A stretch of 64,000 bases of DNA, taken from NCBI RefSeq assembly GCF_023100805.1, contig NZ_CP095855.1, positions 6,551,001-6,615,000 on the forward strand, given 5' to 3'. Shown here in pieces: positions 7,050-16,415 of the stretch. The notes under the pieces were generated by a model, which saw nothing but the letters and a program-made list of their open reading frames with translations, did not search any database and was not told the DNA's origin. The first letter of the stretch is position 1, and each line of letters opens with the position of its first letter. Position numbers and translations under genes: made by a program. This DNA comes from Chitinophaga filiformis. GTDB lineage: Bacteria > Bacteroidota > Bacteroidia > Chitinophagales > Chitinophagaceae.

Positions 7050-9530
7050 ATGCTTAAACGTCTACTCCTGGCAGCGTTTATGTGCTATGGCAGTATTGCT
7101 ATGGCTCAAACCGGTAATAGTTCCGCTAAATTCGTCGGCAAAGCTCTGGACGCCGTTACCGGCAAACCCGTGGAATATGCGTCTGTCGTATTACTTAATT
7201 CGCAGGATTCTTCCGTAGTGACAGGTATGTACACGCAAGCCGATGGCGATTTCTCCTTCAATACCGTTTCCGCAGGTACCTATGTGCTCCGCATCACCTT
7301 CATGGGTTATGATAAGCTCGTAAAAGCCGTGAAGATCATTCCGAACAAACCGGTGCAGTTTGCGGGTACACTCCGTCTGCAACCCGCCGGTAAAACGCTG
7401 GCCACCGTGGAGATCAAGTCGGAGAAACCAGCCTTTTCCATGCAGATAGACCGCCAGGTATTTGACGCCGGCAGTATTGTTACCGCGGAAGGCGGTTCCG
7501 GTACAGATGTCATGAAAAACATCCCGAGCGTAGACGTGGATATTGACGATAATATCACCCTCCGGGGTAAAAGCGTGACCATTTATGTAGACGGCAAGCC
7601 CTCCCCTTTCGGAGACGCTAAAACCGCCCTCCAGATGATCCCGGCTTCTACAATTGATCGTGTAGAGGTGATCAATAACCCCTCCGCCAAGTTCGAGGCC
7701 CAGGGCGGTGGCGGTATTATCAATATCGTACTGAAAAAAGATAAGGCGATCGGATATAATGTGATGCTCAATGCCGGTGTAGCCACCCGCGGACAGCTCA
7801 ACGGGAATGTCAACGCCAGCCTCCGCATCCGGAAATTTAACTTCTTCACCAATTATAATGGCTGGTACGGTAGCCAGACAGGCTATGGTTACAGCAACCG
7901 TCAGAATCTCGTAACTGATACCGCCGGTACCGCCTTCTTTACCCAGGACAGCCGGAACAAGAACAGCAATTCCGGCAATGGCGGCCGTATCGGGCTTGAC
8001 TATTATTTGAACGATTATAATACCATCACTATTTCTGAGGGATTAAACCTCAATAAGGGCAATAGTACGGACGATATCATGCTGGACTACCTGGACGCCC
8101 ACAGAAAGGCGCTCCAGACCGGCGAACGGCATAACAGCAGCGATTACCGTAATCCGAATAACAATACCAGCCTGAACTTCCGCCATACCACCGACAAACA
8201 GAACGAGGAATGGACCGCCTATATCAGTTATAGCAACAATAAAGGCCGGAACAACAGTAACTATAGCACCCAGTATCAAAATGCGGATGGTACGCCCGGA
8301 AATGCCCAGTTACAACGAAATTTAGGTATCTCCCAGAACAAGTTCTGGAATATCCAGACGGATTATACCACGCCGGTAGGTAAGAAAGGAAAGTTCGAAA
8401 CCGGGGCGAAGGTGACCCTGCAGAGCAACGACAATGATTATGACGCCCGCCTGTTCAACTTCAGCACCCAGCAATATGAGAAAAGCCTTGACCTCTCCAA
8501 CACCTACTATTACAAGCAGGACGTTTACGGGGGATATATGAACTTTTCCAATGCTATCGGCAACCTCGGGTACCAGGTAGGCGCCAGGATTGAGCAGGCC
8601 GACCTGCGGGGCTTCTCCTATACCAAAGATACCTCGGTGAATAACCGTTTCCTGAATGTATTTCCCAGCGTATTCCTGAAGTATAACCTGCCGCACAATG
8701 AGAACCAGAGCCTGATATTCAACTATTCCACGAGAATAGACAGGCCCGGCTTTGACCAGCTGCTGCCATATATCAACAACTCTGATCCGCAGAATATCCG
8801 GGCAGGGAACCCGGATCTGAAGCCGTCCCTGACCCATAAATTCGAGGCGAATTATTCCAGGTATTTCCCCGGGTCCAAAGACTACCTGAATACAGGCGTA
8901 TATTATTCCCAGGCAAACGACGATATAGACCGTATCAGCATCCTGGACACCGCTACCGGTGTTACCACTACCCGGCCCATGAACCTGGCTACCGATAAGG
9001 ACTGGGGCGCTAATTTCACCTATAACCTGCATATCATCAAGGGTTGGAATGTGACTACCAACCTGAATATGGAGTATAGCAAACTGACCGGTCCGAGTAT
9101 TAACAATGAGTATGTTACCTATGGGGTGACTGTCAATTCCAATGTACGCCTGCCGGCAAAGATCAACCTGCAGGTAAACGGGCATTACCGCTCACCCAGG
9201 GTACAGCCGCAGGGTACTTTTAAGGCCATGAATGGGATAGATCTGGGTATCCGTAAAGAGATGCTGAAGAACAATGCCCTGGCTATTGCCCTGAATATTT
9301 CGGATGTGCTGAATACGCAGGATTACAGCTCACATTATGAAACTGCGGCCTTTATCCAGGATTATACCCGTAAAAGGACCACCCGTTTCCTCCGCCTGAA
9401 CATACGCTACCGTTTCGGGAAAATGGATCCGGATATGTTTAAGAAGAAAAAGAAACAGGAGGTGCCTGAAGAAGATGTGTATGATAAAGAAAAAGATAAG
9501 GATAAAAAGCCCGCGGACAGCACTTTATGA
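7050..9530 (+). CDS. Outer-membrane beta-barrel receptor (OMP_b-brl_3 / TonB-dependent receptor type)
   Basis: An 826-residue outer-membrane protein. Residues 1-19 are a signal peptide (MLKRLLLAAFMCYGSIAMAQ, cleaved after AMA). Residues about 28-110 form a carboxypeptidase-regulatory-like beta domain (GKALDAVTGKPVEYASVVL). A plug domain covers about 130-230 with the motif IPASTIDRVEVINNPSAKFE and GGIINIVLKKD. The remainder is a large beta-barrel of the OMP_b-brl_3 (PF14905) type. The protein ends in an unusual lysine/aspartate-rich tail (FKKKKKQEVPEEDVYDKEKD) rather than the aromatic residue normal for a barrel terminus. The substrate is unknown, and there is no SusD partner nearby. Its last six bases overlap the convergent pcm gene. 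Confidence 0.88.
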   Translation: MLKRLLLAAFMCYGSIAMAQTGNSSAKFVGKALDAVTGKPVEYASVVLLNSQDSSVVTGMYTQADGDFSFNTVSAGTYVLRITFMGYDKLVKAVKIIPNKPVQFAGTLRLQPAGKTLATVEIKSEKPAFSMQIDRQVFDAGSIVTAEGGSGTDVMKNIPSVDVDIDDNITLRGKSVTIYVDGKPSPFGDAKTALQMIPASTIDRVEVINNPSAKFEAQGGGGIINIVLKKDKAIGYNVMLNAGVATRGQLNGNVNASLRIRKFNFFTNYNGWYGSQTGYGYSNRQNLVTDTAGTAFFTQDSRNKNSNSGNGGRIGLDYYLNDYNTITISEGLNLNKGNSTDDIMLDYLDAHRKALQTGERHNSSDYRNPNNNTSLNFRHTTDKQNEEWTAYISYSNNKGRNNSNYSTQYQNADGTPGNAQLQRNLGISQNKFWNIQTDYTTPVGKKGKFETGAKVTLQSNDNDYDARLFNFSTQQYEKSLDLSNTYYYKQDVYGGYMNFSNAIGNLGYQVGARIEQADLRGFSYTKDTSVNNRFLNVFPSVFLKYNLPHNENQSLIFNYSTRIDRPGFDQLLPYINNSDPQNIRAGNPDLKPSLTHKFEANYSRYFPGSKDYLNTGVYYSQANDDIDRISILDTATGVTTTRPMNLATDKDWGANFTYNLHIIKGWNVTTNLNMEYSKLTGPSINNEYVTYGVTVNSNVRLPAKINLQVNGHYRSPRVQPQGTFKAMNGIDLGIRKEMLKNNALAIALNISDVLNTQDYSSHYETAAFIQDYTRKRTTRFLRLNIRYRFGKMDPDMFKKKKKQEVPEEDVYDKEKDKDKKPADSTL

Positions 9531-10181
9531 TTTCTTGCCGGCCAGCATGGGCACGAAAGAAAAGTTATCAAACATTTCCTGGTCATATTCGGTATCGCTG
9601 ATCTTTGTAATGCGCAGCATCCGCTGCACCTCCTGACCGCCTACCGGGATGACCATTTTTCCGCCCACTTTCAGCTGCTGCAGCAGTTTTTCGGGGATCT
9701 GCGGGGCTGCCGCTGTCACCAGGATCTTATCAAAGGGCGCATAAGTGGGAAGTCCCTCATAACCATCGCCATAGAAGAAACGGATGGTAGGATATCTTGA
9801 CTTGAAAGGAAATTGCTTTACCAGGTCAAACAGCTTTTTCTGCCGTTCTATGGTAAATACATTGGCTTTCAGCTCTGCCAGTACACAAGCCTGGTAAGCG
9901 CTGCCGGTACCGATTTCCAGTACTTTCTCAAAGGGCTTGATTTCCAGCAACTGTGACTGATATGCCACAGTATAGGGCTGTGAAATGGTCTGACCTTCCC
10001 CGATGGGGAAAGCCCTGTCCTCGTAGGCAATGCCTTCAAAAGCTGTATCCAGGAAATAATGCCGTGGGATGTTGTTGATAGCCGTTAATACATTTTCGTC
10101 TGTAATGCCTTTCTGCCGGATACTATCTACCAGTTGCCTGCGTAATCCTTTTTGCTTGTAAGAATCTTCGTACCGCCTCAT
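9525..10181 (-). CDS. pcm: Protein-L-isoaspartate O-methyltransferase
   Basis: This enzyme (EC 2.1.1.77) transfers a methyl group from S-adenosylmethionine to isoaspartyl residues in damaged proteins. A 218-residue product starts at ATG 10179-10181; a TTG nine codons upstream is less likely. Visible signatures are the family segment IGEGQTISQPYTVAYQSQLL, the SAM-binding motif I VLEIGTGSAYQA, FFYGDGYEGLP and the motif FDKILVTAAAPQIPEKLLQQL. Its length matches the family (about 210-220 residues). It is cytosolic. It converges on the receptor gene with a six-base overlap of coding ends. Confidence 0.95.
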   Translation of the reverse strand: MRRYEDSYKQKGLRRQLVDSIRQKGITDENVLTAINNIPRHYFLDTAFEGIAYEDRAFPIGEGQTISQPYTVAYQSQLLEIKPFEKVLEIGTGSAYQACVLAELKANVFTIERQKKLFDLVKQFPFKSRYPTIRFFYGDGYEGLPTYAPFDKILVTAAAPQIPEKLLQQLKVGGKMVIPVGGQEVQRMLRITKISDTEYDQEMFDNFSFVPMLAGKKS

Positions 10182-10380
10182 ACCCGCAAAATTAACCAAT
10201 ACCCCCAATTTTCAATTGGGTGTGGAATACTTCTATTTATCAACATTACTGGTTTGTTTGTCCAAAATAACTTGGTTTGATAATTGCTGAGTTCTTTCCC
10301 GGCTATTCATTTTCTCCGGATTTTAGCTTTAATTTACACACTTGTTTTTTCTCAATAAGAAAACAAATCGAAATCGTTCT

Positions 10381-12105
10381 ATGGATAATATCATTGAAAG
10401 TAAGGTATCACAGTGGCTCAGTGGACAATTCGACACGGATACCGTGGCCACGATCAAGAAATTGCAACAGGAAAACCCCGACGAATTAGCTGATGCTTTT
10501 TATCGCAGCCTGGAATTTGGAACAGGCGGTCTGCGCGGGGTAATGGGTGTAGGCACCAACCGTATGAATAAATATACGGTAGGTATGGCTACCCAGGGAT
10601 TTGCCAACTACCTGAAGCAGGCCTTCAGCGGCGAGATCAAGCTGGCCATCGCACACGACAGCCGCAACAACAGCCGTTATTTCGCAGAAGTTGCTGCTAA
10701 TGTACTGGCTGCCAATGGTATTAAGGTATATCTTTTTGAAAGCCTCCGCCCCACCCCTGAACTGTCATTCACCATCCGTCACCTGGGTTGCCAGGGTGGT
10801 ATCGTGCTGACAGCCTCCCACAACCCTAAAGAATATAACGGTTACAAGGCCTACTGGAACGACGGCGCCCAGCTGGTACCGCCTCACGATAAGAACGTCA
10901 TCCGTGAAGTAGAGAAGATCGCTTCCATTGACGAGGTAAAATGGTCCGGCGGAGAAGCCAATATTACCAGTATTGGTAAGGATGTGGACGAAGCCTACCT
11001 GCAGGAACTGAAAAACCTCAGTATCCAGCCGGAAATCATCAAAGAACAACACGACCTGAAAATAGTTTACACGCCTATCCACGGTACAGGTATCACCCTG
11101 GTGCCTGAGATCCTGAAACGTTATGGGTTTACCAACGTGCATGTGGTGGAAGAACAGGCTACCCCGGATGGTAATTTCCCTACCGTGGTATATCCTAACC
11201 CGGAGGAATCCGAAGCGATGAGCATCGGTCTGAAGAAAGCCAAAGAACTGGATGCTGCCATCCTGCTGGGCACTGACCCTGACTCTGACCGTGTAGGTAT
11301 TGCTGTTAAAGACATCAAAGGCGAATGGACACTCCTCAATGGTAACCAGACCGCTGTACTGCTCTTTAACTATATCATCGAAGGCCGCAGGCGTAAGGGT
11401 CTGGCCGGCGATACTGATTACGTATGTAAAACAGTCGTTACCTCTGACCTCATCGATGTATTCGCTGCCAGCAATAACGTAAAATGCTACAATGTACTGA
11501 CCGGCTTCAAATGGATCGCTGATCTGATCAGACGTAAGGAAGGTCAGGAGAAATTCATCTGCGGTGGTGAAGAATCTTACGGTTATATGATCGGCGATAA
11601 TGTACGTGATAAAGACGCTATCGCTTCTGTTGCACTGATCTGTGAAATGGCGGCTTATGCACGTAGCCAGGGCAGATCACTGTATGAACAGCTGATCGAC
11701 ATCTACGTGAAATACGGTTATTATAAAGAGAACCTGATCTCCATCACCAAAAAAGGTATGAAAGGTGCAGAGGAAATTGCCGATATGATGCGTGGTTATC
11801 GCGAGAATCCGCCAAGCACTATCAATGGTTCTCCGGTAGTTACATTGTACGACTACGAACTGCAGCAGGTGAAAAACCTGAAAACAGGTGAAGTAAAACC
11901 GATCGATCTGCCAAGATCTAACGTACTGCAGTTTGTATTGGAAGATGGCAGCAAGATCTCCGCCCGTCCTTCTGGTACCGAGCCTAAGATCAAATTCTAC
12001 TTCAGCGTAAATCAGAAACTTGAGAATGCGGCCGGCTTCGATGCGGCTACTCAGGCGCTCGATCAACGCGTACAAAATATTATTAAGGATATGAAGCTGA
12101 AATAA
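10381..12105 (+). CDS. Phosphosugar mutase (phosphoglucomutase/phosphomannomutase family)
   Basis: A 574-residue alpha-D-phosphohexomutase that interconverts the 1- and 6-phosphates of glucose or mannose. The start is ATG 10381 (MDNIIESKV); an in-frame TTG at 10342 lies further up. Family landmarks in order: GTGGLRGVMG near residue 40, the active-site serine loop LTASHNPKEYNGYKAY (about 139-154), the metal-binding loop GTDPDSDRVG (about 297-306), the sugar-binding loop CGGEESYGYMIGD (about 395-407) and the phosphate-binding loop RPSGTEPKIKFY (about 533-544). The length fits the 'long' PgcA-type group. It feeds cell-wall and exopolysaccharide nucleotide-sugar synthesis. An intrinsic terminator follows. 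Confidence 0.95.
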   Translation: MDNIIESKVSQWLSGQFDTDTVATIKKLQQENPDELADAFYRSLEFGTGGLRGVMGVGTNRMNKYTVGMATQGFANYLKQAFSGEIKLAIAHDSRNNSRYFAEVAANVLAANGIKVYLFESLRPTPELSFTIRHLGCQGGIVLTASHNPKEYNGYKAYWNDGAQLVPPHDKNVIREVEKIASIDEVKWSGGEANITSIGKDVDEAYLQELKNLSIQPEIIKEQHDLKIVYTPIHGTGITLVPEILKRYGFTNVHVVEEQATPDGNFPTVVYPNPEESEAMSIGLKKAKELDAAILLGTDPDSDRVGIAVKDIKGEWTLLNGNQTAVLLFNYIIEGRRRKGLAGDTDYVCKTVVTSDLIDVFAASNNVKCYNVLTGFKWIADLIRRKEGQEKFICGGEESYGYMIGDNVRDKDAIASVALICEMAAYARSQGRSLYEQLIDIYVKYGYYKENLISITKKGMKGAEEIADMMRGYRENPPSTINGSPVVTLYDYELQQVKNLKTGEVKPIDLPRSNVLQFVLEDGSKISARPSGTEPKIKFYFSVNQKLENAAGFDAATQALDQRVQNIIKDMKLK

Positions 12106-12128
12106 ACTTCATTATTCTATTACCTTTG

Positions 12129-12167
12129 TCCCGGTACTGATACATCTGTATGGTACCGGGATTTTTT
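12129..12167 (+). terminator. Intrinsic terminator of the phosphosugar mutase gene
   Basis: A perfect 9-bp stem (12129-12137 with 12153-12161) closes a 15-nt loop and is followed by six T residues. It lies 24 bp after the mutase stop and ends eight bases before the next start codon. Confidence 0.9.
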
Positions 12168-12174
12168 ATACCTT

Positions 12175-13161
12175 ATGAAAACCGCAGCTGTGCCACATGT
12201 TAAAGGAATACCACTGTTTATTCTGGTAGTACTGATGTACTGTCCGGTACTGGCAAGGCAGCAATATCCCACTTCAGAAAGAGATACCCTTATTGATACG
12301 CGGGCTCCCACTCACATCAACCGCTCCAATATCTGGCTGATGGCTGGCGTCACCACTGGTCTCTATGGTGGAGCACTGGCTGTTCTCAATAATACCTGGT
12401 ACAACCAGTACCCGCGATCGCGTTTCCATACTTTCAACGATACGCCGGAATGGTTGCAGATGGATAAGGCAGGTCACTTTTACAGTGCCTATACGGAAGG
12501 GAAGATCAGCAGGGAGATGTGGCGTTGCACGGGCCTGCCGGAAAAACAGCAGATCTGGATCGGCGGACTAAGCGGATTTGTATATCAGTCTGTTATCGAA
12601 ATACTGGATGCCTATTCCACTGAATGGGGCTTCTCCTGGAGCGACATGGCCGCCAATGCCGGCGGATCAGCATTGATGATCGGCCAGGAACTGGTATGGC
12701 GTGAGCAAAGGATACAGCTCAAGTTCTCGGCTTATCCTAAAAGGTACCAGGACCCTTACCTGAAAACGCGTACTGATCAGTTGTTTGGAGATAACCTGGC
12801 AGAAAGGACGCTGAAAGACTATAATGCACAGACCTATTGGATATCAGTGAACCTGCATGCGTTCATGCCCCATAGCCGCCTGCCCGCCTGGCTCAATATA
12901 GCTGCAGGATATGGCGCCAACGGTATGCTCAAAGGGGATAATAATATATGGACGGATGGCAATGGTATAGCACACGACTATTCGGCCATTCCCCGTTACA
13001 GACAGTTCTATTTATCGCCCGACATAGATTTCACCCGGATACCTACACGCAGAAGAGGTGTTAAAGTATTATTCCAGGTGCTGAATATGTTCAAATTTCC
13101 CGCTCCGGCGCTGGAACTGACCTCCAGGGGAGTGTTCCGGGGACATCTGTTACATTTCTGA
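12175..13161 (+). CDS. DUF2279 family envelope protein
   Basis: This encodes 328 residues from ATG 12175. An N-terminal hydrophobic segment (residues about 12-26, FILVVLMYCPVLA) is a signal peptide or anchor. Residues about 45-170 carry the DUF2279 pattern: WYNQYPRSRFHTFNDTPEWL, then MDKAGHFYSAY, then GGLSGFVYQSVIEILDAYSTEWGFS and SDMAANAGGSAL. The family is predicted to be periplasmic or outer-membrane-linked, with no known activity. The C-terminal half has beta-strand character. It starts right after the mutase terminator, so it likely has its own promoter. It converges on the phosphoribosyltransferase gene, four bases apart. Confidence 0.82.
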   Translation: MKTAAVPHVKGIPLFILVVLMYCPVLARQQYPTSERDTLIDTRAPTHINRSNIWLMAGVTTGLYGGALAVLNNTWYNQYPRSRFHTFNDTPEWLQMDKAGHFYSAYTEGKISREMWRCTGLPEKQQIWIGGLSGFVYQSVIEILDAYSTEWGFSWSDMAANAGGSALMIGQELVWREQRIQLKFSAYPKRYQDPYLKTRTDQLFGDNLAERTLKDYNAQTYWISVNLHAFMPHSRLPAWLNIAAGYGANGMLKGDNNIWTDGNGIAHDYSAIPRYRQFYLSPDIDFTRIPTRRRGVKVLFQVLNMFKFPAPALELTSRGVFRGHLLHF

Positions 13162-13164
13162 GTT

Positions 13165-13662
13165 TTATACGAGGTATGCTGAGCGGATCTCATTCTCTTC
13201 CATATCTACCATCACCATATCCTGCATGGTAGTAGCCAGGGAATAGCCTACGAAATCCACCGACAAGGGGAAGGATTTATGTTTACGGTCCACCAGTACA
13301 GCGGTCTGTATTTTCTTGGGCAGGAACTGCAGGAAAGGTTTCAGGGCATACAACATGGTCCGGCCGGAATTAGCCACATCATCTACCAGCACGATCGTTC
13401 TTCCGTTGAAATCCATCTCTTCAGAAAGTATCACGGCTTCCGGGCGTTGTTTATCCAGGTTCAGTTGTAAGAGCCTGATACGCAGGGGCGAGATCTCCTG
13501 CAGTATTGCAGCGATCTTCTCTGCCAGTATCATTCCCCTGTCCCAGATGCCTGCCAGGATAATTTCCTGTTCATCGCTGTTATGCTCATAAATCTCGTAA
13601 GCAATACGCTTGATCTTCTTCTCTATCACATCCTGGGTCAGGATCACGTTCTTAGTTTCCAT
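13165..13662 (-). CDS. Phosphoribosyltransferase-domain protein (PyrR-like)
   Basis: A 165-residue type I PRTase-fold protein. The PRPP-binding signature is present as IVLVDDVANSGRT (residues about 90-102). The N-terminal part (EIILAGIWDRGMILAEKIAA) matches the PRTase fold, and VDFVGYSLATT supplies the C-terminal pyrophosphate/base loop. The length and order resemble PyrR, the uracil phosphoribosyltransferase/pyrimidine regulator, but no pyr genes are adjacent and no PyrR-binding RNA is visible. The substrate is therefore not assigned. The start is ATG 13660-13662. It diverges from the Fe-S protein gene at 13781. Confidence 0.85.
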   Translation of the reverse strand: METKNVILTQDVIEKKIKRIAYEIYEHNSDEQEIILAGIWDRGMILAEKIAAILQEISPLRIRLLQLNLDKQRPEAVILSEEMDFNGRTIVLVDDVANSGRTMLYALKPFLQFLPKKIQTAVLVDRKHKSFPLSVDFVGYSLATTMQDMVMVDMEENEIRSAYLV

Positions 13663-13780
13663 GTTGGTCGTTTAGCGGGGTAAAATTAGGAAAAAGAGTC
13701 CATAGTCGGCAGCGCATAGTCTATGGCGGATGATCTATTTTTCCTTACATTGCTATAAATTAGGAAGTCAAATCTGACGT

Positions 13781-15103
13781 ATGCATATAATTCAGGAGCT
13801 ATTATTTGTAATTGCCTTCGGCCTTGCTGTATACCTGTTTTCCAGGAAGGCCAGGCAGATCAGGCAGAACATTCTGCTTGGCAGGGATGTAAATCTGAAT
13901 GACGAACCTGGCCAGCGCTGGCGGAACGTATTATTGCTTGCATTCGGGCAGAAAAAAATGTTCCGCAATCCCCTTGTTGCCGTACTGCACTTCTTCGTAT
14001 ATGCAGGTTTTATCATTATCAATATTGAGATCCTGGAAATCATCCTGGATGGCATACTGGGCAAACATCGCCTGTTCGCACCTTTGCTTGGGGGGCTTTA
14101 TCCTGTGTTGATCGGCTGTTTTGAGGTACTGGCCGCCCTGGTACTGATCGGCTGCGCCATCTTCCTGGTACGCAGGAACATTGTGAAGGTAAAACGTCTC
14201 AATCAGCGTGAGCTGGATGGCTGGCCCCGTTCTGACGCCAACTACATCCTGATCACGGAAATAGTGCTGATGCTCCTGTTCCTGACCATGAACACGGCCG
14301 ATCAGGCCCTGCAACAACATGGACATGAACATTATATGAACACCGGCGCCTTCTGGGTAACGGGTCCTTTTGTTTCCTTATTCAGCGGATTATCTGACGG
14401 CACCTTGGTAGCCATCGAACGTACCTGCTGGTGGCTGCATATATTGGGTATCCTGGCATTCCTGAACTACCTCCCCTACTCCAAGCACCTGCATATTATA
14501 CTGGCATTCCCGAACGCCTATTATGCCGATCTGCGGCCTAAGGGTAAAATGGAAAATATGCCTGCCGTACAGAAGGAAGTACAGCTGATGCTGCAGCCTG
14601 AACTGGCCACCACCGAGGCGACCAATGGCGATATTCCTAAATTTGGCGCCAAGGATGTACCCGACCTTACCTGGAAGAACTTACTGGATGCTTATAGCTG
14701 TACGGAATGCGGTCGCTGTACGGCAGCTTGTCCGGCCAATATCACCGGCAAGAAGCTGTCGCCCCGTAAGATCATGATGGACACCCGCGACCGTGCCGAA
14801 GCCATTGGTGCACAGATAGCTAAAACGGGTTCCTTTACGGAAGATGGTAAAACCCTGCTCCGCGATTATATCACGGAAGAAGAGCTCCGCGCCTGCACGT
14901 CCTGCAACGCCTGTGTACAGGAGTGCCCTGTGAGCATCAATCCGCTGCATATCATCCTGCAACTGCGCCGCCACCTGGTGATGGAAGAATCCAGTGCGCC
15001 GCAAGAATGGAATATGATGTTCAGCAATATAGAAAACAACATGGCCCCCTGGAAAATGAGTCCGGACGACAGGGACAAATGGGCGGTAGAAATGAATGGA
15101 TAA
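13781..15103 (+). CDS. Membrane Fe-S electron-transfer protein (HdrC/NarI-like fusion)
   Basis: A 440-residue integral membrane oxidoreductase subunit. The N-terminal ~270 residues contain about six hydrophobic segments (near 1-22, 65-90, 102-128, 155-175, 190-205 and 220-240) with the layout of a NarI-like b-type cytochrome domain. The C-terminal part carries two ferredoxin-like clusters, CTECGRCTAACP near residue 306 and CTSCNACVQECP near 372. This is the HdrC/GlpC-type arrangement. It is 25 bp upstream of the CCG-domain partner. Together they probably move electrons between the quinone pool and a soluble dehydrogenase or electron-transfer flavoprotein; the partner is not in this window. 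Confidence 0.88.
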   Translation: MHIIQELLFVIAFGLAVYLFSRKARQIRQNILLGRDVNLNDEPGQRWRNVLLLAFGQKKMFRNPLVAVLHFFVYAGFIIINIEILEIILDGILGKHRLFAPLLGGLYPVLIGCFEVLAALVLIGCAIFLVRRNIVKVKRLNQRELDGWPRSDANYILITEIVLMLLFLTMNTADQALQQHGHEHYMNTGAFWVTGPFVSLFSGLSDGTLVAIERTCWWLHILGILAFLNYLPYSKHLHIILAFPNAYYADLRPKGKMENMPAVQKEVQLMLQPELATTEATNGDIPKFGAKDVPDLTWKNLLDAYSCTECGRCTAACPANITGKKLSPRKIMMDTRDRAEAIGAQIAKTGSFTEDGKTLLRDYITEEELRACTSCNACVQECPVSINPLHIILQLRRHLVMEESSAPQEWNMMFSNIENNMAPWKMSPDDRDKWAVEMNG

Positions 15104-15128
15104 TAGCGTTAAGTTAAACTGACATACC

Positions 15129-15908
15129 ATGCAAATAAAAACGATGGCCGAATACGCCGCCAGTGGCGAAACACCTGAAATCCTCTTTTGGGTGGGATGT
15201 GCCGGCAGTTTTGATCAACGTGCGCAGAAAATCACCAAAGCCTTTGCCACTATCCTCGATAAAGTAGGCGTTCGCTTCGCAATACTCGGTAAAGAAGAAA
15301 GCTGTACCGGCGATCCTGCCCGCAGGGCCGGCAATGAATTCATCTTCCAGATGATGGCGCAGAACAATATAGCCGTCCTGAATGGCTATGAGGTAAAAAA
15401 GATCGTTACCGCCTGCCCTCACTGCTTCAATACACTCCGTAACGAATATCCTGAACTGGGCGGGCACTATGATGTGATCCACCACACTACATTCCTCCAA
15501 CAGCTGATCGACGAAGGCAAGATCAGGATGAAAGAGGCCGGCAGCTTCAAGGGGCGTAAGATCACTTACCATGACTCCTGCTACCTGGGTCGTGCCAACA
15601 ACATCTATGAGGCGCCCCGCAAAGTGCTGGAAGCCCTGGATGCAGAATTGGTAGAAATGAAGCGCTGCCGTAGCAAAGGCCTGTGCTGTGGTGCAGGTGG
15701 CGCGCAGATGTTCAAGGAAGAGGAAAAAGGCACCACACGTGTCAATTTTGAGCGTGGAAAAGAAGCGGTGGAAACAGGCGCAGCCGTCATTGCATCCAAT
15801 TGTCCCTTCTGTATGACCATGCTGACAGATGGTGTGAAGGAACAGGGGAAGGAAGACAGTGTACAGGTGCTGGATATTGCAGAACTGATAGCTCAGCAGA
15901 TAGCGTGA
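15129..15908 (+). CDS. CCG-domain Fe-S oxidoreductase (HdrB/GlpC/LutA-like)
   Basis: This is 259 residues with two cysteine-rich (CCG) domains, the hallmark of heterodisulfide-reductase subunit B-like proteins. The first domain has WVGCAGSFDQR and a cysteine cluster ending TACPHCFNTL. The second has YHDSCYLGRAN, CCGAGGAQMF and ASNCPFCMTM. Such domains bind a non-cubane [4Fe-4S] cluster. It is soluble and 25 bp downstream of the membrane Fe-S subunit, so the two form one complex. Its stop overlaps the GTG start of the next gene by four bases, implying coupled translation. The substrate is unknown; lactate, glycerol-3-phosphate or an acyl-CoA route through EtfAB are the known options in the family. 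Confidence 0.9.
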   Translation: MQIKTMAEYAASGETPEILFWVGCAGSFDQRAQKITKAFATILDKVGVRFAILGKEESCTGDPARRAGNEFIFQMMAQNNIAVLNGYEVKKIVTACPHCFNTLRNEYPELGGHYDVIHHTTFLQQLIDEGKIRMKEAGSFKGRKITYHDSCYLGRANNIYEAPRKVLEALDAELVEMKRCRSKGLCCGAGGAQMFKEEEKGTTRVNFERGKEAVETGAAVIASNCPFCMTMLTDGVKEQGKEDSVQVLDIAELIAQQIA

Positions 15909-16327
15909 AACGGCTCCTTACCCTCCTGATGCTCCTCTTTTGCTGCACAGCTACAGCCCAGGAGGTGGCCTTGTACAACAAAGACGGGAAAGCCATTGCA
16001 TACATTGACACCGTGGATAAAGACCGGACCATCTACCTATATAGCGGTGAGCCGGTCGCTATCATCTCTGAAACGGATGTCTATGGCTTTAACGGGAAAC
16101 ACCTGGGCTGGTATGAAAAAGGGATTGTGAGGGATCATGATGGCAAGAGAATAGGTAATACTAAAAAAGCTGCTACGGGGTACACCCAGTATGAGCCTTA
16201 CAAAAGCTATAAACGGCAGAAGCCGTATATAAGTCATCAGAGTTATCCGCCTTATAAGCCTTACTTTTCCAATTCGTGGTCGGAGGGTTCCTTTGAGGGA
16301 TTTTTATTACAGGGAGTTGAAAAATAA
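15905..16327 (+). CDS. Exported 4-fold beta-flower protein
   Basis: A 140-residue protein starting at GTG 15905, which overlaps the TGA of the Fe-S gene (GTGA, 4-bp overlap). The signal peptide is about residues 1-20 (VKRLLTLLMLLFCCTATAQ). The mature part repeats a short unit four times, roughly LYNKDGKAIAYID, IYLYSGEPVAII, VYGFNGKHLGWYE and VRDHDGKRIGN. This is the pattern of the 4-fold beta-flower fold known from Bacteroidetes structures of unknown function. A tyrosine/proline-rich tail (TQYEPYKSYKRQKPYISHQS) follows. It is probably periplasmic. Coupling to an electron-transfer gene pair is the only functional clue. Confidence 0.8.
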   Translation: MKRLLTLLMLLFCCTATAQEVALYNKDGKAIAYIDTVDKDRTIYLYSGEPVAIISETDVYGFNGKHLGWYEKGIVRDHDGKRIGNTKKAATGYTQYEPYKSYKRQKPYISHQSYPPYKPYFSNSWSEGSFEGFLLQGVEK

Positions 16328-16403
16328 TGTCCGCCATCAGGCCTTGTCAGGCGCTCCTGACACCAAAATGACCGTCGTCAGTAGTCTGTACTCAATTTTT
16401 TGG

Positions 16404-16411
16404 TAATTTTG
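16404..16411 (+). promoter_or_regulatory. Bacteroidetes-type -7 promoter word (TAATTTTG)
   Basis: This matches TAnnTTTG exactly and lies five bases before ATG 16416. If used, the transcript would start at or just inside the start codon, so either the message is almost leaderless or the match is chance. Confidence 0.25.
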
Positions 16412-16415
16412 CATC

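Noticed and set aside
8322-9185. 287-codon frame on the strand opposite the outer-membrane receptor gene
   Set aside because: It lies wholly within the receptor gene, and its length follows from the GC-rich third positions there. No domain is recognisable.
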